From Gammaproteobacteria bacterium (lineage in GTDB: Bacteria > Pseudomonadota > Gammaproteobacteria > Pseudomonadales > Azotimanducaceae_A): 8,678 bases of DNA. Every line of letters begins with the position of its first letter. The first letter of the stretch is position 1. Position numbers and translations under genes: made by a program. The notes under the pieces were generated by a model. That model saw nothing but the letters and a program-made list of their open reading frames with translations, was not told where the DNA came from and searched no databases. Positions 1 through 7,020 of the stretch are shown piece after piece. The DNA lies in NCBI GenBank assembly GCA_012960755.1, contig DUAT01000019.1, positions 1-8,678 of the forward strand, written 5' to 3'.

Positions 1-132
1 AGTGGTGATTTCGTCCTGGCGAATTCTGACGAGCGCGTATTTGAGTACGCTTGTCATGAGGGTAATTACGCCCTGGGTAACGTCATGCGGGGCGCCAGGC
101 TGCTCGAGCAAAAACAACTGACGGCCAGGTAG
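1..132 (+). CDS. C-terminal end of a conserved hypothetical protein (5' partial)
   Basis: Reading from the first base, the frame is open for 43 codons and ends in TAG at 130-132. The visible peptide contains ERVFEYACHEGNYALGNVM followed by RGARLLEQ. This resembles a C-terminal signature (YEYACHEGNY... then GAR) that I recall from conserved hypothetical proteins in Proteobacteria and Acidobacteria. That memory is of a pattern, not a database hit. The start and most of the protein lie outside the window, so no function or localisation can be assigned. The stop is only 14 bases from the stop of the converging MFS gene, so the two genes are tail to tail with almost no spacer. The clean coding character up to a single stop makes a real gene likely. 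Confidence 0.75.
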   Translation, partial: SGDFVLANSDERVFEYACHEGNYALGNVMRGARLLEQKQLTAR

Positions 133-146
133 CTACTTCTGATTTA

Positions 147-1319
147 TCAAGCGTTTGGAACCGCTACCGGTCGAGTACCATTGTAGATCAGTGGAATCAG
201 CACAATGAGCCAGGGTAAGCTCAGCGCGAGTATCCAGTTCCAACCGAGTTGCGACAGGACAAGTCCTGAACTCAATGCGGCGATTGCCTGAGGTGTGAAC
301 ACCAGAAAATCATTGAAAGCCTGAACCTTGAATCGTTCCGATGTGCGATAGGTTTGCGTCAACAAGGTAGTTCCACCCAGGAACAGGAAATTCCAGCCAA
401 CACCTAACAGTACCAGCGCCCACCAATAGTGCATAAGCTGCTGGTCTACATAGGCAATGACCAGGCAGCTCACAATCAGTGCGAGTCCTGTTGATATCAC
501 TTTCGGCGCACCCAGTTTCGCAATCAGCACACCGGAAAATAACGACGGCAGAAACATTGCCATGATATGGCTCTGTATCACCCAGGTCGTATCATCAAGA
601 CTGTGATGATCTACAGTGTGCATACTGACAGGCGTTGCGGTCATCACAAAGCTCATAACCGCAAACCCAATAGCACTTGCGCCTACGGCGAGGATAAACC
701 GGGATTGGCCAATAATTTCCAACAGGGGTCGCTGGTTTTCCGTGGATGTTTCGTTGACCAGCTTCGAATCAGGGTAGAAGCATAGTGCCAACAGGGTACA
801 GGTTAAAAAACCCGACAATGCCAAAAAGGAACCGGAAAAATCCCCCCAGTCAACACTGTGGCGCATGCTTTGCGCCGTTTCCGGACCAATATAGGCGGCA
901 ACCACACCTGCTAACATCAGGATTGATAATGTAGGGCCAACCTTGTCTGCGGGGACCGATTCAGCCGCGGCAAAACGGTACTGTTGTATAAACGCGTTGT
1001 GGCTGCCAATCAGAAGGGTCGCCACGCAGAAGAGCGGGAAATCGCGTTCAGAGATGGCGTAAGCGGCCAGCAATCCGGCAAGAATCGCATAGCAGGCGCC
1101 GAATATAAATCCTTTCTTGCGACCCACTCGACCCATCAGCAGCGCGGCCGGAATAGTCGTCAACGCTGTACCGACAATCATCAAGGCAACGGGCAGAGTT
1201 GCAAGGTCGATCGTTGGGGCGAGATCGGCACCAACAATGCCGCCCAACAGAACCACCATAGGCGCGGCACATTGCGCAAAAACCTGTGCAACCAACAGGA
1301 CAGAGAGGCTACGGTACAT
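147..1319 (-). CDS. MFS family transporter
   Basis: A 390-residue, strongly hydrophobic protein with the size and pattern of a 12-helix major facilitator of the inner membrane. The loop between helices 2 and 3 carries the MFS motif-A-like GRVGRKKG at about residues 63-70. A polar central loop (about 183-205) separates two six-helix halves. The C-terminal half has LLGVGWNFLFLGGTTLL (about 304-320) and QAFNDFLVF (about 333-341). These recall an MFS subgroup that includes the riboflavin transporter RfnT, but that is a memory of motif style and the substrate is unknown. No FMN riboswitch is visible upstream. The reading frame is open back to 1388, inside the thiolase gene. I chose the ATG at 1317-1319 because GAGGAA sits 8 bases upstream and the hydrophobic segment starts right after it. 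It lies 17 bases after the thiolase stop, so the two are probably co-transcribed. Confidence 0.9.
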   Translation of the reverse strand: MYRSLSVLLVAQVFAQCAAPMVVLLGGIVGADLAPTIDLATLPVALMIVGTALTTIPAALLMGRVGRKKGFIFGACYAILAGLLAAYAISERDFPLFCVATLLIGSHNAFIQQYRFAAAESVPADKVGPTLSILMLAGVVAAYIGPETAQSMRHSVDWGDFSGSFLALSGFLTCTLLALCFYPDSKLVNETSTENQRPLLEIIGQSRFILAVGASAIGFAVMSFVMTATPVSMHTVDHHSLDDTTWVIQSHIMAMFLPSLFSGVLIAKLGAPKVISTGLALIVSCLVIAYVDQQLMHYWWALVLLGVGWNFLFLGGTTLLTQTYRTSERFKVQAFNDFLVFTPQAIAALSSGLVLSQLGWNWILALSLPWLIVLIPLIYNGTRPVAVPNA

Positions 1320-1325
1320 TCTCGT

Positions 1326-1331
1326 TTCCTC
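1326..1331 (-). promoter_or_regulatory. Ribosome binding site of the MFS gene (GAGGAA)
   Basis: On the minus strand GAGGAA precedes the ATG at 1319, with 8 bases between GAGG and the start codon. It lies in the short gap after the thiolase stop codon. It favours the 390-residue start over the longer frame that would overlap the thiolase by about 50 bases. Confidence 0.6.
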
Positions 1332-1336
1332 GAAAG

Positions 1337-2536
1337 CTAGGCCGCCCTTTCGAACAGCGCTGCTATCCCCTGGCCACCTCCAATGCACATGGTTTCAAGT
1401 GCGTATTTTCCTTCCCGGCGCTGTAATTCATACAACATTGTTGACATGATTCGACCACCGGTCGCGCCAATGGGATGGCCAAGGGAAATTCCGGAACCAT
1501 TCACATTCAATTTGTCGGCATCATACCAACCCCAGCCTTTTAACACCGCCAGAACCTGGCAGGCGAAGGCCTCATTAAGTTCAACCAGGTCCAGATCGTG
1601 CCAACCGAATCCTAATCGCTGCATCAGTTTTGCGACGGCGGGTACGGGCCCGATGCCCATTGTCGCCGGATGACAACCGGATGCGGCCCAACCGTTGAAG
1701 TAAGCAATCGGTTCAAGACCCAGTTCTTCCAACTTGTCTTCCGCCACAACAAAACAAGCAGACGCCGCATCATTTTGCTGTGAGGCATTTGCCGCAGTGA
1801 CAATACCGTCTTTCAACAATGGCTTGAGCCTGGCCATAGAATCCATGTTGGCATCACCGCGAACACCTTCGTCTCGATCAAAGACGATGGGGTCACCTTT
1901 TCTTTGGGGCACAGTGACACTTACCAGCTCTTCCGAAAATTTGCCTTCATCCCAAGCAGTCTGGGCTCTCTGATGCGATTGAACGGCATATTCATCAGCA
2001 GCTTCGCGGGTAATCTGGTACTCGGTAGCAAGATTTTCTGCCGTTTCAATCATGCCTGAAATGACCCCGAAACGGGCTTCTGGCTGGGACCGAACCCGGC
2101 CGCGTTCGAGCCGGTCATGCAGCGTCACAGAACCCGCTCTTGCACCACCACGCATCGATGTCGTGTAGTACTCAACGTTACTCATACTTTCTGCGCCCCC
2201 GGCAATCACGACATCCGCCGCACCGGTTTGAACCATCATTGCGGCATTGGCAACCGCTTGCAGACCACTCCCACAACGGCGGTCAATTTGTGTTCCGGCG
2301 ACGTGCAACGGCAGGTCTGCCGCCAATGCTGACCAACGACCAATACAGGGTGCCTCACCACTGGGATAGCCCTGGGCGAAAATTACTTCTTCGATTCTCT
2401 CAGGGTCGATACCCGTCTGAGCAACCAGTTCCCTAATAACGACGGCGCCCAGGTCTTCAGCATTGAGTGTTTGCAAACTGCCCAGGTATTTACCCACGGC
2501 AGTTCTAAGGGGGTTGACGATGGCAGCTCTTCTCAT
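1337..2536 (-). CDS. Thiolase (acetyl-CoA C-acyltransferase family)
   Basis: A full-length 399-residue thiolase, the usual size for the family. The enzyme either condenses two acyl-CoAs (biosynthetic direction) or cleaves 3-ketoacyl-CoA with CoA (beta-oxidation). Visible active-site elements are the nucleophile Cys88 in DRRCGSGLQAV, NEAF at 321-324, His354 in GISLGHPIGATGGR, and the second catalytic cysteine Cys384 in CIGGGQGIA. All four are intact, so the enzyme should be active. The ATG at 2536 is preceded by GGAG with 9 bases spacing. There is no signal peptide, so it is cytosolic. No 3-hydroxyacyl-CoA dehydrogenase/enoyl-CoA hydratase partner (FadB type) and no PHB genes adjoin it. Its only operon partner is the MFS transporter 17 bases downstream. 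Sequence alone does not separate degradative from biosynthetic use, so I give no symbol. Confidence 0.95.
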   Translation of the reverse strand: MRRAAIVNPLRTAVGKYLGSLQTLNAEDLGAVVIRELVAQTGIDPERIEEVIFAQGYPSGEAPCIGRWSALAADLPLHVAGTQIDRRCGSGLQAVANAAMMVQTGAADVVIAGGAESMSNVEYYTTSMRGGARAGSVTLHDRLERGRVRSQPEARFGVISGMIETAENLATEYQITREAADEYAVQSHQRAQTAWDEGKFSEELVSVTVPQRKGDPIVFDRDEGVRGDANMDSMARLKPLLKDGIVTAANASQQNDAASACFVVAEDKLEELGLEPIAYFNGWAASGCHPATMGIGPVPAVAKLMQRLGFGWHDLDLVELNEAFACQVLAVLKGWGWYDADKLNVNGSGISLGHPIGATGGRIMSTMLYELQRREGKYALETMCIGGGQGIAALFERAA

Positions 2537-2624
2537 GACTTAAATCTCCGTATTCCGGGTACAGGTTTTGGGGATCCTTCATTTCCCATGGTACATTGAA
2601 ACCACGATCAACAGGTAATCAGCA
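2537..2624. promoter_or_regulatory. Divergent intergenic region between thiolase and DUF1295 remnant
   Basis: These 88 bases separate the two divergent start codons and must hold the promoter of the thiolase-MFS pair, and originally that of the DUF1295 gene. The Shine-Dalgarno site of the thiolase (GGAG on the minus strand) is at 2546-2549. No convincing -35/-10 pair or operator palindrome stands out by eye, so the call rests on gene orientation only. Confidence 0.3.
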
Positions 2625-3223
2625 ATGGGTTTACGGAAAGACTATCTCTGGATCGGCCTTTCATACCTGGTAGCAATGCTCGTTGCCGTATTTGTATTCA
2701 TCAACACATCAGCTGAAATATCCCTGGTTCGCATTCTGATCGCCGATGTCGCTGCGACCATTGTAGTATTTGGTTTTAGCCTATCGTTCAGGAATTCCAG
2801 TTTTTACGACGCCTATTGGAGTGTCGCACCGATCGTGATAGCTGTGACCTTGCTGATCCACAGCAGGGATTCCAACGTCGTTCGACAATTCATGGTAACG
2901 GGCCTGATTTTGGTCTGGGGTATCAGGCTGACTTTGAACTGGGCTTATGGCTGGCAAGGGCTTAAACATGAGGATTGGCGCTACATTAAGCTCCAGCGCC
3001 AAACAGGAATATTCTGGTGGCCGGTGAGTTTTCTAGGTGTACACCTGTTCCCGACGGTTATTGTCTTTATTGGCTGATTACAGGTCCCACAGGCATGATT
3101 CTGTTATTTGTTTTCGTCAGTATCCCAATGATTGAAAAGAAGCTGCTCGTCGATAAACCAGACTATGCAAATTACAAGAAAAATACCTGTTCGTTATTTC
3201 CATTCTCCTATTCGAATCGGTGA
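2625..3223 (+). pseudogene. DUF1295 (steroid 5-alpha-reductase-like) membrane protein, internally deleted and frameshifted
   Basis: The first frame (ATG 2625 to TGA at 3075-3077, 150 codons) encodes several membrane helices and then the DUF1295 signature: LVWGIRLTLNWAYGWQGL, HEDWRY, WWPVSFLGVHLFPTVIVFIG. It then stops. From about 3074 a second frame, shifted relative to the first, continues with ITGPTGMILLFVFVSIPMIE, then KPDYANYKKNT and LFPFSYSNR, ending in TGA at 3221-3223. This matches the extreme C-terminus of the same family (GP...LF.FVSIPMIE+, then a P.YA.Y segment). Family members are usually about 260-290 residues. Roughly 80-90 residues between the pieces are missing, including the Arg-His-Pro-Asn-Tyr motif region thought to bind the cofactor. 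A simple indel cannot explain this, so I infer an internal deletion whose length is not a multiple of three. The truncated 150-residue protein could still be made but would lack the conserved C-terminal part. An assembly collapse is the main alternative. Confidence 0.82.
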
Positions 3224-3283
3224 TCCGTGGAAGGCACACACCACAAATTTACGAGCGCTGGCACACGGGGTGATTAGTTCGTC

Positions 3284-5134
3284 TCACTTTTTGGCCATTG
3301 TCTTCGTAATCCACTGAAGTACTCTGGCTTCAAGAAAAGGCATTGGTAGCGCACCGCCACCTAAAACCACATCGTGAAATCCACGAATGTCAAAATCTGC
3401 CCCCATCACTTCTTCTGCATGGGCCCGGTATCGAAGAATTTGCAGCATCCCGACCTTATAGGCCGTCGCCTGCGCGGGCATATTGAAGTAACGCCTGATC
3501 TCCGACCTGACGGCTGTTTCAGGTCGCGGGGAATTTTGTAACGCGTAGTCAACTGCTTGTGCTTCTGTCCACTGCTTCGAATGAATGCCAGTATCAACCA
3601 CGAGTCGAATCGCTCGCCAGATTTCTCCCGACAGGCGACCAAAGTCCGTATAGCCATCCTCATAGAAACCCATCTCCTTGCCCAGAAACTCAGCATACAG
3701 ACCCCAGCCCTCACTGAATGCGGTATAGCCGTGGTACGTGCGAAACCGGGGTAAATCTTCCAGTTCCTGTTGAATGGCAATCTGCATATGATGCCCGGGT
3801 AACCCTTCATGATACGCAAGATCTTCCAGACGATAATTCGCGGTCGCGCGCATATCGGCCAGGTGAACATAAAATACACCCGGCCGAGTTCCATCCCTGG
3901 TCCCCCTCGTATAATGGGCTGCGGCACCCGGTTGTTCACGGAAAGCTTCAACCCTTCTGACTTCAAGACCTCCTTTGGGTAGAATGCCAAAAAATTCCGG
4001 CAACTTTTTTTCCATCGCAGCCAGGTAGTTATTCGCCAGAGCAAGGTACCCCGCTCGCCCTTCATCGGTGTTTGGAAAATAAAACTGATCATCTTCCCGC
4101 ATGAAAACAAAGAACTCATGTAAAGAACCTTCAAATCCCAGCCTGGTTTTTATTTCTTCCATCTCTGCCTGAATACGCGCTACCTCATCGAGACCTGTCT
4201 GGTGAATTTCATCAGCCGTCAATGGTAACGTCGTCATCATTGAAAGCCGGTAATCATAGAACGCTTTTCCATTTGGCAAAGCATCAGCACCTCTGGCTTC
4301 CACACCAACATTGGCAATGTCAGACTGCAACCAGGCCAGAATTTCGTCATAGGCTGGTTTCAATTTTTCAATGAGTGCACGGCGGGCGTCTTCTGTTAGC
4401 TGTATCGCCTGTTCATCTGTGATCTCTCCGGATGTTTTTAGCCCTTCAATCTTCCTGTTAACATCAGCCCACAATGCGGTGGTGCCTTCTTCGTCGAAAG
4501 GGGCCCCACGAGTGACTCGCTCAATCTGGCTGATCGCGACCTCGTAGGTAAAATAATGGCCACGAATCCCCTCGGCCGCAGACACCTGGGCACGTTGCAA
4601 ATACTGTAAAAAATAGCGATTAGATTCGTTCAGGCGGGAAATATAAGCCTGCATGTCTGACAACGAGTCAACTTTATGATAATTAATCAGGTTGTTCGGC
4701 AAACTGGTATGGGGACCATTACGACCGAGGAAATAACGATGGCGAATAAACGGCAAACCCGCCTCGTCCGCCTCCAGCATATAAACCCACAGGTCCCAGG
4801 AAAGCTGCCCCTGTTCACCCAACTGACTTCTGTTGAAGCGGGATGTCATTTCCGCGACACTAGCCCTGCGCCATTCCAACACCCGGATATCCCTGGCTTC
4901 AGAAACATCATCGAGCTTGTCGTAGTCGCTTTTGTCACCGAGACGGGTTTTGGCAAGTGGGCTGAAAGCCAGGTATTCGGCGAATTCATCGTCCAGCCAG
5001 GCATTCAAACGATTCGTTTCTGTCTCAACGGGACTCCCGGGATCGGTATCTGCAGCAGTTTGGACGGGTGCCGGTTTATCCGGCGAACAGGCCGCCAGCA
5101 TGAGTAACAGGAAAAGGGAAGTCAGTATTTTCAT
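3284..5134 (-). CDS. DUF885 family lipoprotein, probable metal-dependent hydrolase
   Basis: A protein of about 616 residues, the normal length for DUF885. The N-terminus is a lipoprotein signal: MKILTSLFLLLMLAAC, with lipobox LAAC and a Ser after the Cys, which favours outer-membrane sorting by the E. coli rule. The conserved core has YHEGLPGHHMQ at about 441-451, then FSEGWGLYAE at about 473-482. This is a His-Glu / His-His / Glu arrangement that looks like a zinc site, though it is not a classical HExxH. Near the C-terminus is the family-typical YKVGMLQILRYR. Members are generally treated as putative hydrolases or peptidases; the substrate is unknown. GTG at 5137 is directly followed by ATG at 5134. 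I prefer the ATG because the weak upstream GAAG is then 7 bases away rather than 4. The gene converges on the DUF1295 remnant and diverges from the GST-like gene, so it is probably monocistronic. Confidence 0.92.
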   Translation of the reverse strand: MKILTSLFLLLMLAACSPDKPAPVQTAADTDPGSPVETETNRLNAWLDDEFAEYLAFSPLAKTRLGDKSDYDKLDDVSEARDIRVLEWRRASVAEMTSRFNRSQLGEQGQLSWDLWVYMLEADEAGLPFIRHRYFLGRNGPHTSLPNNLINYHKVDSLSDMQAYISRLNESNRYFLQYLQRAQVSAAEGIRGHYFTYEVAISQIERVTRGAPFDEEGTTALWADVNRKIEGLKTSGEITDEQAIQLTEDARRALIEKLKPAYDEILAWLQSDIANVGVEARGADALPNGKAFYDYRLSMMTTLPLTADEIHQTGLDEVARIQAEMEEIKTRLGFEGSLHEFFVFMREDDQFYFPNTDEGRAGYLALANNYLAAMEKKLPEFFGILPKGGLEVRRVEAFREQPGAAAHYTRGTRDGTRPGVFYVHLADMRATANYRLEDLAYHEGLPGHHMQIAIQQELEDLPRFRTYHGYTAFSEGWGLYAEFLGKEMGFYEDGYTDFGRLSGEIWRAIRLVVDTGIHSKQWTEAQAVDYALQNSPRPETAVRSEIRRYFNMPAQATAYKVGMLQILRYRAHAEEVMGADFDIRGFHDVVLGGGALPMPFLEARVLQWITKTMAKK

Positions 5135-5289
5135 CACGTCGCTTCTATTATTATTGAATCGTGTCTGGAAATTTGCATTAATTCATACAACCATCTATGG
5201 AAACTCCATTGAGATTCCCTGACAAGGTTACACCAAAAACGCGGGTAGACAGAATAGGTCCAAACCCATGCAAACAACAAGGAATCAGC
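5135..5289. promoter_or_regulatory. Divergent intergenic region between DUF885 and GST-like genes
   Basis: About 155 bases separate the two divergent starts, and the left part (5138-5190) is AT-rich, as expected for promoters. A TTGCAT at 5173-5178 could be a -35 box for the + strand gene, with TATGGA 17 bases downstream at 5196-5201 as a weak -10. This is a by-eye candidate only. The + frame is open from an ATG at 5197, but this stretch lacks a ribosome binding site and has no GST-like features, so I treat it as leader. Confidence 0.3.
5279..5284 (+). promoter_or_regulatory. Ribosome binding site of the GST-like gene (AAGGAA)
   Basis: AAGGAA lies 5 bases before the ATG at 5290. It decides the start against the in-frame ATG at 5197, which has no such site. 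Confidence 0.6.
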
Positions 5290-6054
5290 ATGAAATATCT
5301 TAGCGTCGAAGAGGCCCGTAATCGGTCCGGTTTACGACTGGTGCTTACCCGAGGCGTACCAGGTCCCTGGAGTGAAGCGGCAAAAGCAATTTTTCAACTC
5401 CGCAATGTCGACTACGTGGCGGTCGAACAAAAAGGCGGCGGACGCAACCCTGAACTGATCGAATGGACAAGACACAGAAATGCTCCCATAGCCCTTTACG
5501 AAAATGAGGCACCCCGGGTTCGCTGGCTGGAATTACTGGATCTGGCGGAACGGCTCGGTTCAGGACCTTCCCTGGTGCCGGGCGCCAGATCCGACCGAAT
5601 GTTCATGGTAGGTCTGATTAATGAAATCTGTGGCGATACCGGGCTGGCATGGAATGCCCGTTTGCTTATGTTAAACGCAGGATACATGGCCATTGGGCCG
5701 GAAGCCGCAGTCAAAAATCCAATGTACGCTGAGTATCAGTTCGAGGCGGATGCTGCAGAATCGATAAAAGATAAAATTGAAAGTTTTCTGGCTTATCTCG
5801 CTGACCATATTAAAGCCCAAAAGGACAAAGGTTCAGACCACCTGGTAGGCAACCAGCTAACGGCCGCTGATGTTTACTGGGCATATTTTTCCAATATGCT
5901 CGAAGCATTACCCCCGGAGCAAAATCCGATGCCGGAAGGACTACGCAAGTCCTGGGGTGTCCTGGCTGCATCGATTTCCGGCTATGACCCAATATTGATT
6001 CAACAAAGAGACAGGACTTTCGCAAATTACCTGAGCCTGCCTCTGGAGTTTTAG
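5290..6054 (+). CDS. Glutathione S-transferase-like protein
   Basis: A 254-residue soluble protein with two-domain GST architecture. The N-terminal thioredoxin-fold half starts around residue 15 (LRLVLTRGVPGPWSEAAKAIF). Ser28 stands where many GSTs have a catalytic Ser/Cys at the start of helix 1, and the loop RHRNAPIALY at 61-70 matches the cis-proline position (Pro66). The helical C-terminal half contains NQLTAADVYWAYF at 188-200, the conserved N-capping box and hydrophobic staple of the GST fold. The usual Glu-Ser pair that binds the gamma-glutamyl part of glutathione is not apparent; this stretch reads ENEAPRVRWLELLDLAERLG. Glutathione transfer activity is therefore not assured, and the protein may act on or bind something else. 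The start at 5290 has AAGGAA 5 bases upstream. The next + strand gene begins 113 bases later, so co-transcription is possible but not shown. Confidence 0.85.
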   Translation: MKYLSVEEARNRSGLRLVLTRGVPGPWSEAAKAIFQLRNVDYVAVEQKGGGRNPELIEWTRHRNAPIALYENEAPRVRWLELLDLAERLGSGPSLVPGARSDRMFMVGLINEICGDTGLAWNARLLMLNAGYMAIGPEAAVKNPMYAEYQFEADAAESIKDKIESFLAYLADHIKAQKDKGSDHLVGNQLTAADVYWAYFSNMLEALPPEQNPMPEGLRKSWGVLAASISGYDPILIQQRDRTFANYLSLPLEF

Positions 6055-6148
6055 CTCTGGCAGCATAGTACAAGCATCCATGGGCAGGGGAAACGGGAGT
6101 TAAACCTTTTCATGATTTGGCCCGTCTAAGAGACATCAACCACATTTT

Positions 6149-6159
6149 GGGGGGGGGGG
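6149..6159 (+). repeat. G11 homopolymer just upstream of the lipoprotein start
   Basis: Eleven consecutive G residues run directly into AG, giving a GGGGAG Shine-Dalgarno sequence 6 bases before the ATG at 6168. Long G tracts are prone to slippage in replication and also to sequencing and assembly length errors. The tract lies outside the chosen reading frame, so length changes would alter the leader and not the protein, unless translation begins upstream at the in-frame TTG at 6117. Confidence 0.85.
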
Positions 6160-6167
6160 AGAACCGT

Positions 6168-6935
6168 ATGCCAGTGAGTATGCCATCAATAACAACAGGG
6201 TCAGCAAAAAAAGTTTCTGCCGCACATTATTCAGGACATTTCTCAGCACCGTTCACAGCAACTAGATTCGTTGCAGTACTGGTATCTGCGCTATTGTTAG
6301 GCGGCTGTGTCATCAAGGTAGACCCTGACGATTGGGACTACGGTCACAGTTACAACGATCATCACGACTACCGGGATGGCCAGAATATCGACAAGGTTTT
6401 TGGCAGCGTCGACATAGAGCAAGGCGACTCCGTTGGCCAGATCGAATCAGTCAACGGCGGTATAACCCTGCGGGACAGCAGCACCGCTGAAGACGTACAT
6501 GTGGTGAACGGTTCAGTTCGTATCCATGACGAAGTCTCTGTTTATTCCGTGGAAACAGTCAACGGTAGTATCCGGGCAGGTGAACACCTGACTGTGGAGA
6601 AAAACCTGGTCACCGTGAACGGCAGTATCAGCCTGCAAAATGGGTCCCGGGTGAAAGATGACGTAACGACGGTAAACGGCACCATTCGATTACGGTCAAC
6701 CGAAGTCGGTAACAACGTCTCTACGGTTAACGGCGACATAATCCTGCAAAGCAGCCTTGTATCCGGTGATGTTGTCTTCGAAAAGAATCGCGGCTGGTTT
6801 AACAATCAAGAAGGCAGGCCAAAACTGGAAATTGATGCGAGCTCTATCGTTAAAGGCTCTGTGCACCTGTATCGCAAGGTCGATTTAAGAATCGACGAGA
6901 ATGCTGAGGTTGGTGAAATTATTGAGCATTTTTGA
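6168..6935 (+). CDS. Lipoprotein with VNG-repeat beta-helix (bactofilin/polymer-forming-like)
   Basis: A 255-residue protein. After an unusually long polar N-terminus comes a hydrophobic stretch ending in a lipobox, FVAVLVSALLLGGC, with Cys47 as the predicted acylated residue. A short Asp/His/Tyr-rich linker follows (about 52-71). Six VNG motifs then start at residues 95, 113, 131, 150, 169 and 187, spaced 18-19 residues, mostly VNG followed by S/G/T/D and I/V and alternating hydrophobic residues. This pattern predicts a right-handed parallel beta-helix of about one turn per repeat, as in bactofilins and related polymer-forming proteins. The C-terminus (VKGSVHLYRKVDLRID) resembles a final turn. 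I infer a surface or periplasmic structural role, with function unknown. ATG 6168 follows a strong GGGGAG site; ATG 6180 and TTG 6117 are alternatives. The lipobox lies deep (residue 47), so the true start could be later than I can see, but no ATG is closer. Confidence 0.78.
   Translation: MPVSMPSITTGSAKKVSAAHYSGHFSAPFTATRFVAVLVSALLLGGCVIKVDPDDWDYGHSYNDHHDYRDGQNIDKVFGSVDIEQGDSVGQIESVNGGITLRDSSTAEDVHVVNGSVRIHDEVSVYSVETVNGSIRAGEHLTVEKNLVTVNGSISLQNGSRVKDDVTTVNGTIRLRSTEVGNNVSTVNGDIILQSSLVSGDVVFEKNRGWFNNQEGRPKLEIDASSIVKGSVHLYRKVDLRIDENAEVGEIIEHF
6450..6734 (+). repeat. Six in-gene VNG repeats (18-19 codons each)
   Basis: The repeat shows in DNA as GT(N)AACGG(N) at codon starts 6450, 6504, 6558, 6615, 6672 and 6726. 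Spacing is 54, 54, 57, 57 and 54 bases. The units are diverged outside the VNG core and keep frame, so they are protein-structural repeats rather than a recent tandem duplication or a CRISPR array. Confidence 0.85.
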
Positions 6936-6980
6936 GATACGGGCAGAAATCATGGCATGCGTTGAACTTCCCGTTCGATC

Positions 6981-7004
6981 GGACTAAGCTACAAGACTAA
7001 GTCC
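6981..7004 (+). promoter_or_regulatory. Imperfect palindrome, possible TA operator
   Basis: An inverted repeat with arms GGACTAAG and CTAAGTCC, pairing 7 of 8 positions around an 8-base centre, ends 16 bases before the antitoxin ATG. The same stretch contains a direct repeat of GACTAAG at 6982-6988 and 6995-7001. TAAAAT at 7005-7010, just downstream, could be a -10 box, but no good -35 matches it. Phd/YefM-type antitoxins autorepress by binding palindromes at their promoters, so the placement fits an operator. This remains inference. Confidence 0.4.
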
Positions 7005-7020
7005 TAAAATTTAACGCCAT

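Noticed and set aside
1320..1400. Possible FMN riboswitch ahead of the MFS gene, given its RfnT-like motifs
   Set aside because: The gap before the gene is 17 bases after the thiolase stop, leaving no room for an aptamer, and no conserved FMN-element motifs are seen ahead of the thiolase either.
984..1449. Two overlapping + strand open frames opposite the MFS and thiolase genes
   Set aside because: Their translations are low-complexity, basic and lack family features, while the minus-strand frames here are clear MFS and thiolase sequence.
2625..3077. A complete, functional 150-residue membrane protein
   Set aside because: The DUF1295 family continues well past this stop, and the family's C-terminal sequence is found immediately downstream in another frame, so a broken gene explains the data better.
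3406..4134. A 242-codon open frame on the minus strand
   Set aside because: It lies wholly inside the DUF885 gene on the same strand in another frame. Its translation is Arg/Trp/Pro-rich with no family motif, whereas the DUF885 frame is fully conserved.
4676..5107. A 143-codon open frame on the + strand
   Set aside because: It is antisense to the DUF885 N-terminal region, with no recognisable domain and no ribosome binding site. It is a shadow of the real gene.
6450..6734. Regular 54-57 base repetition resembling a CRISPR-like array
   Set aside because: The conserved part is only about 9 bases, keeps the reading frame and encodes VNG. It is a protein repeat.
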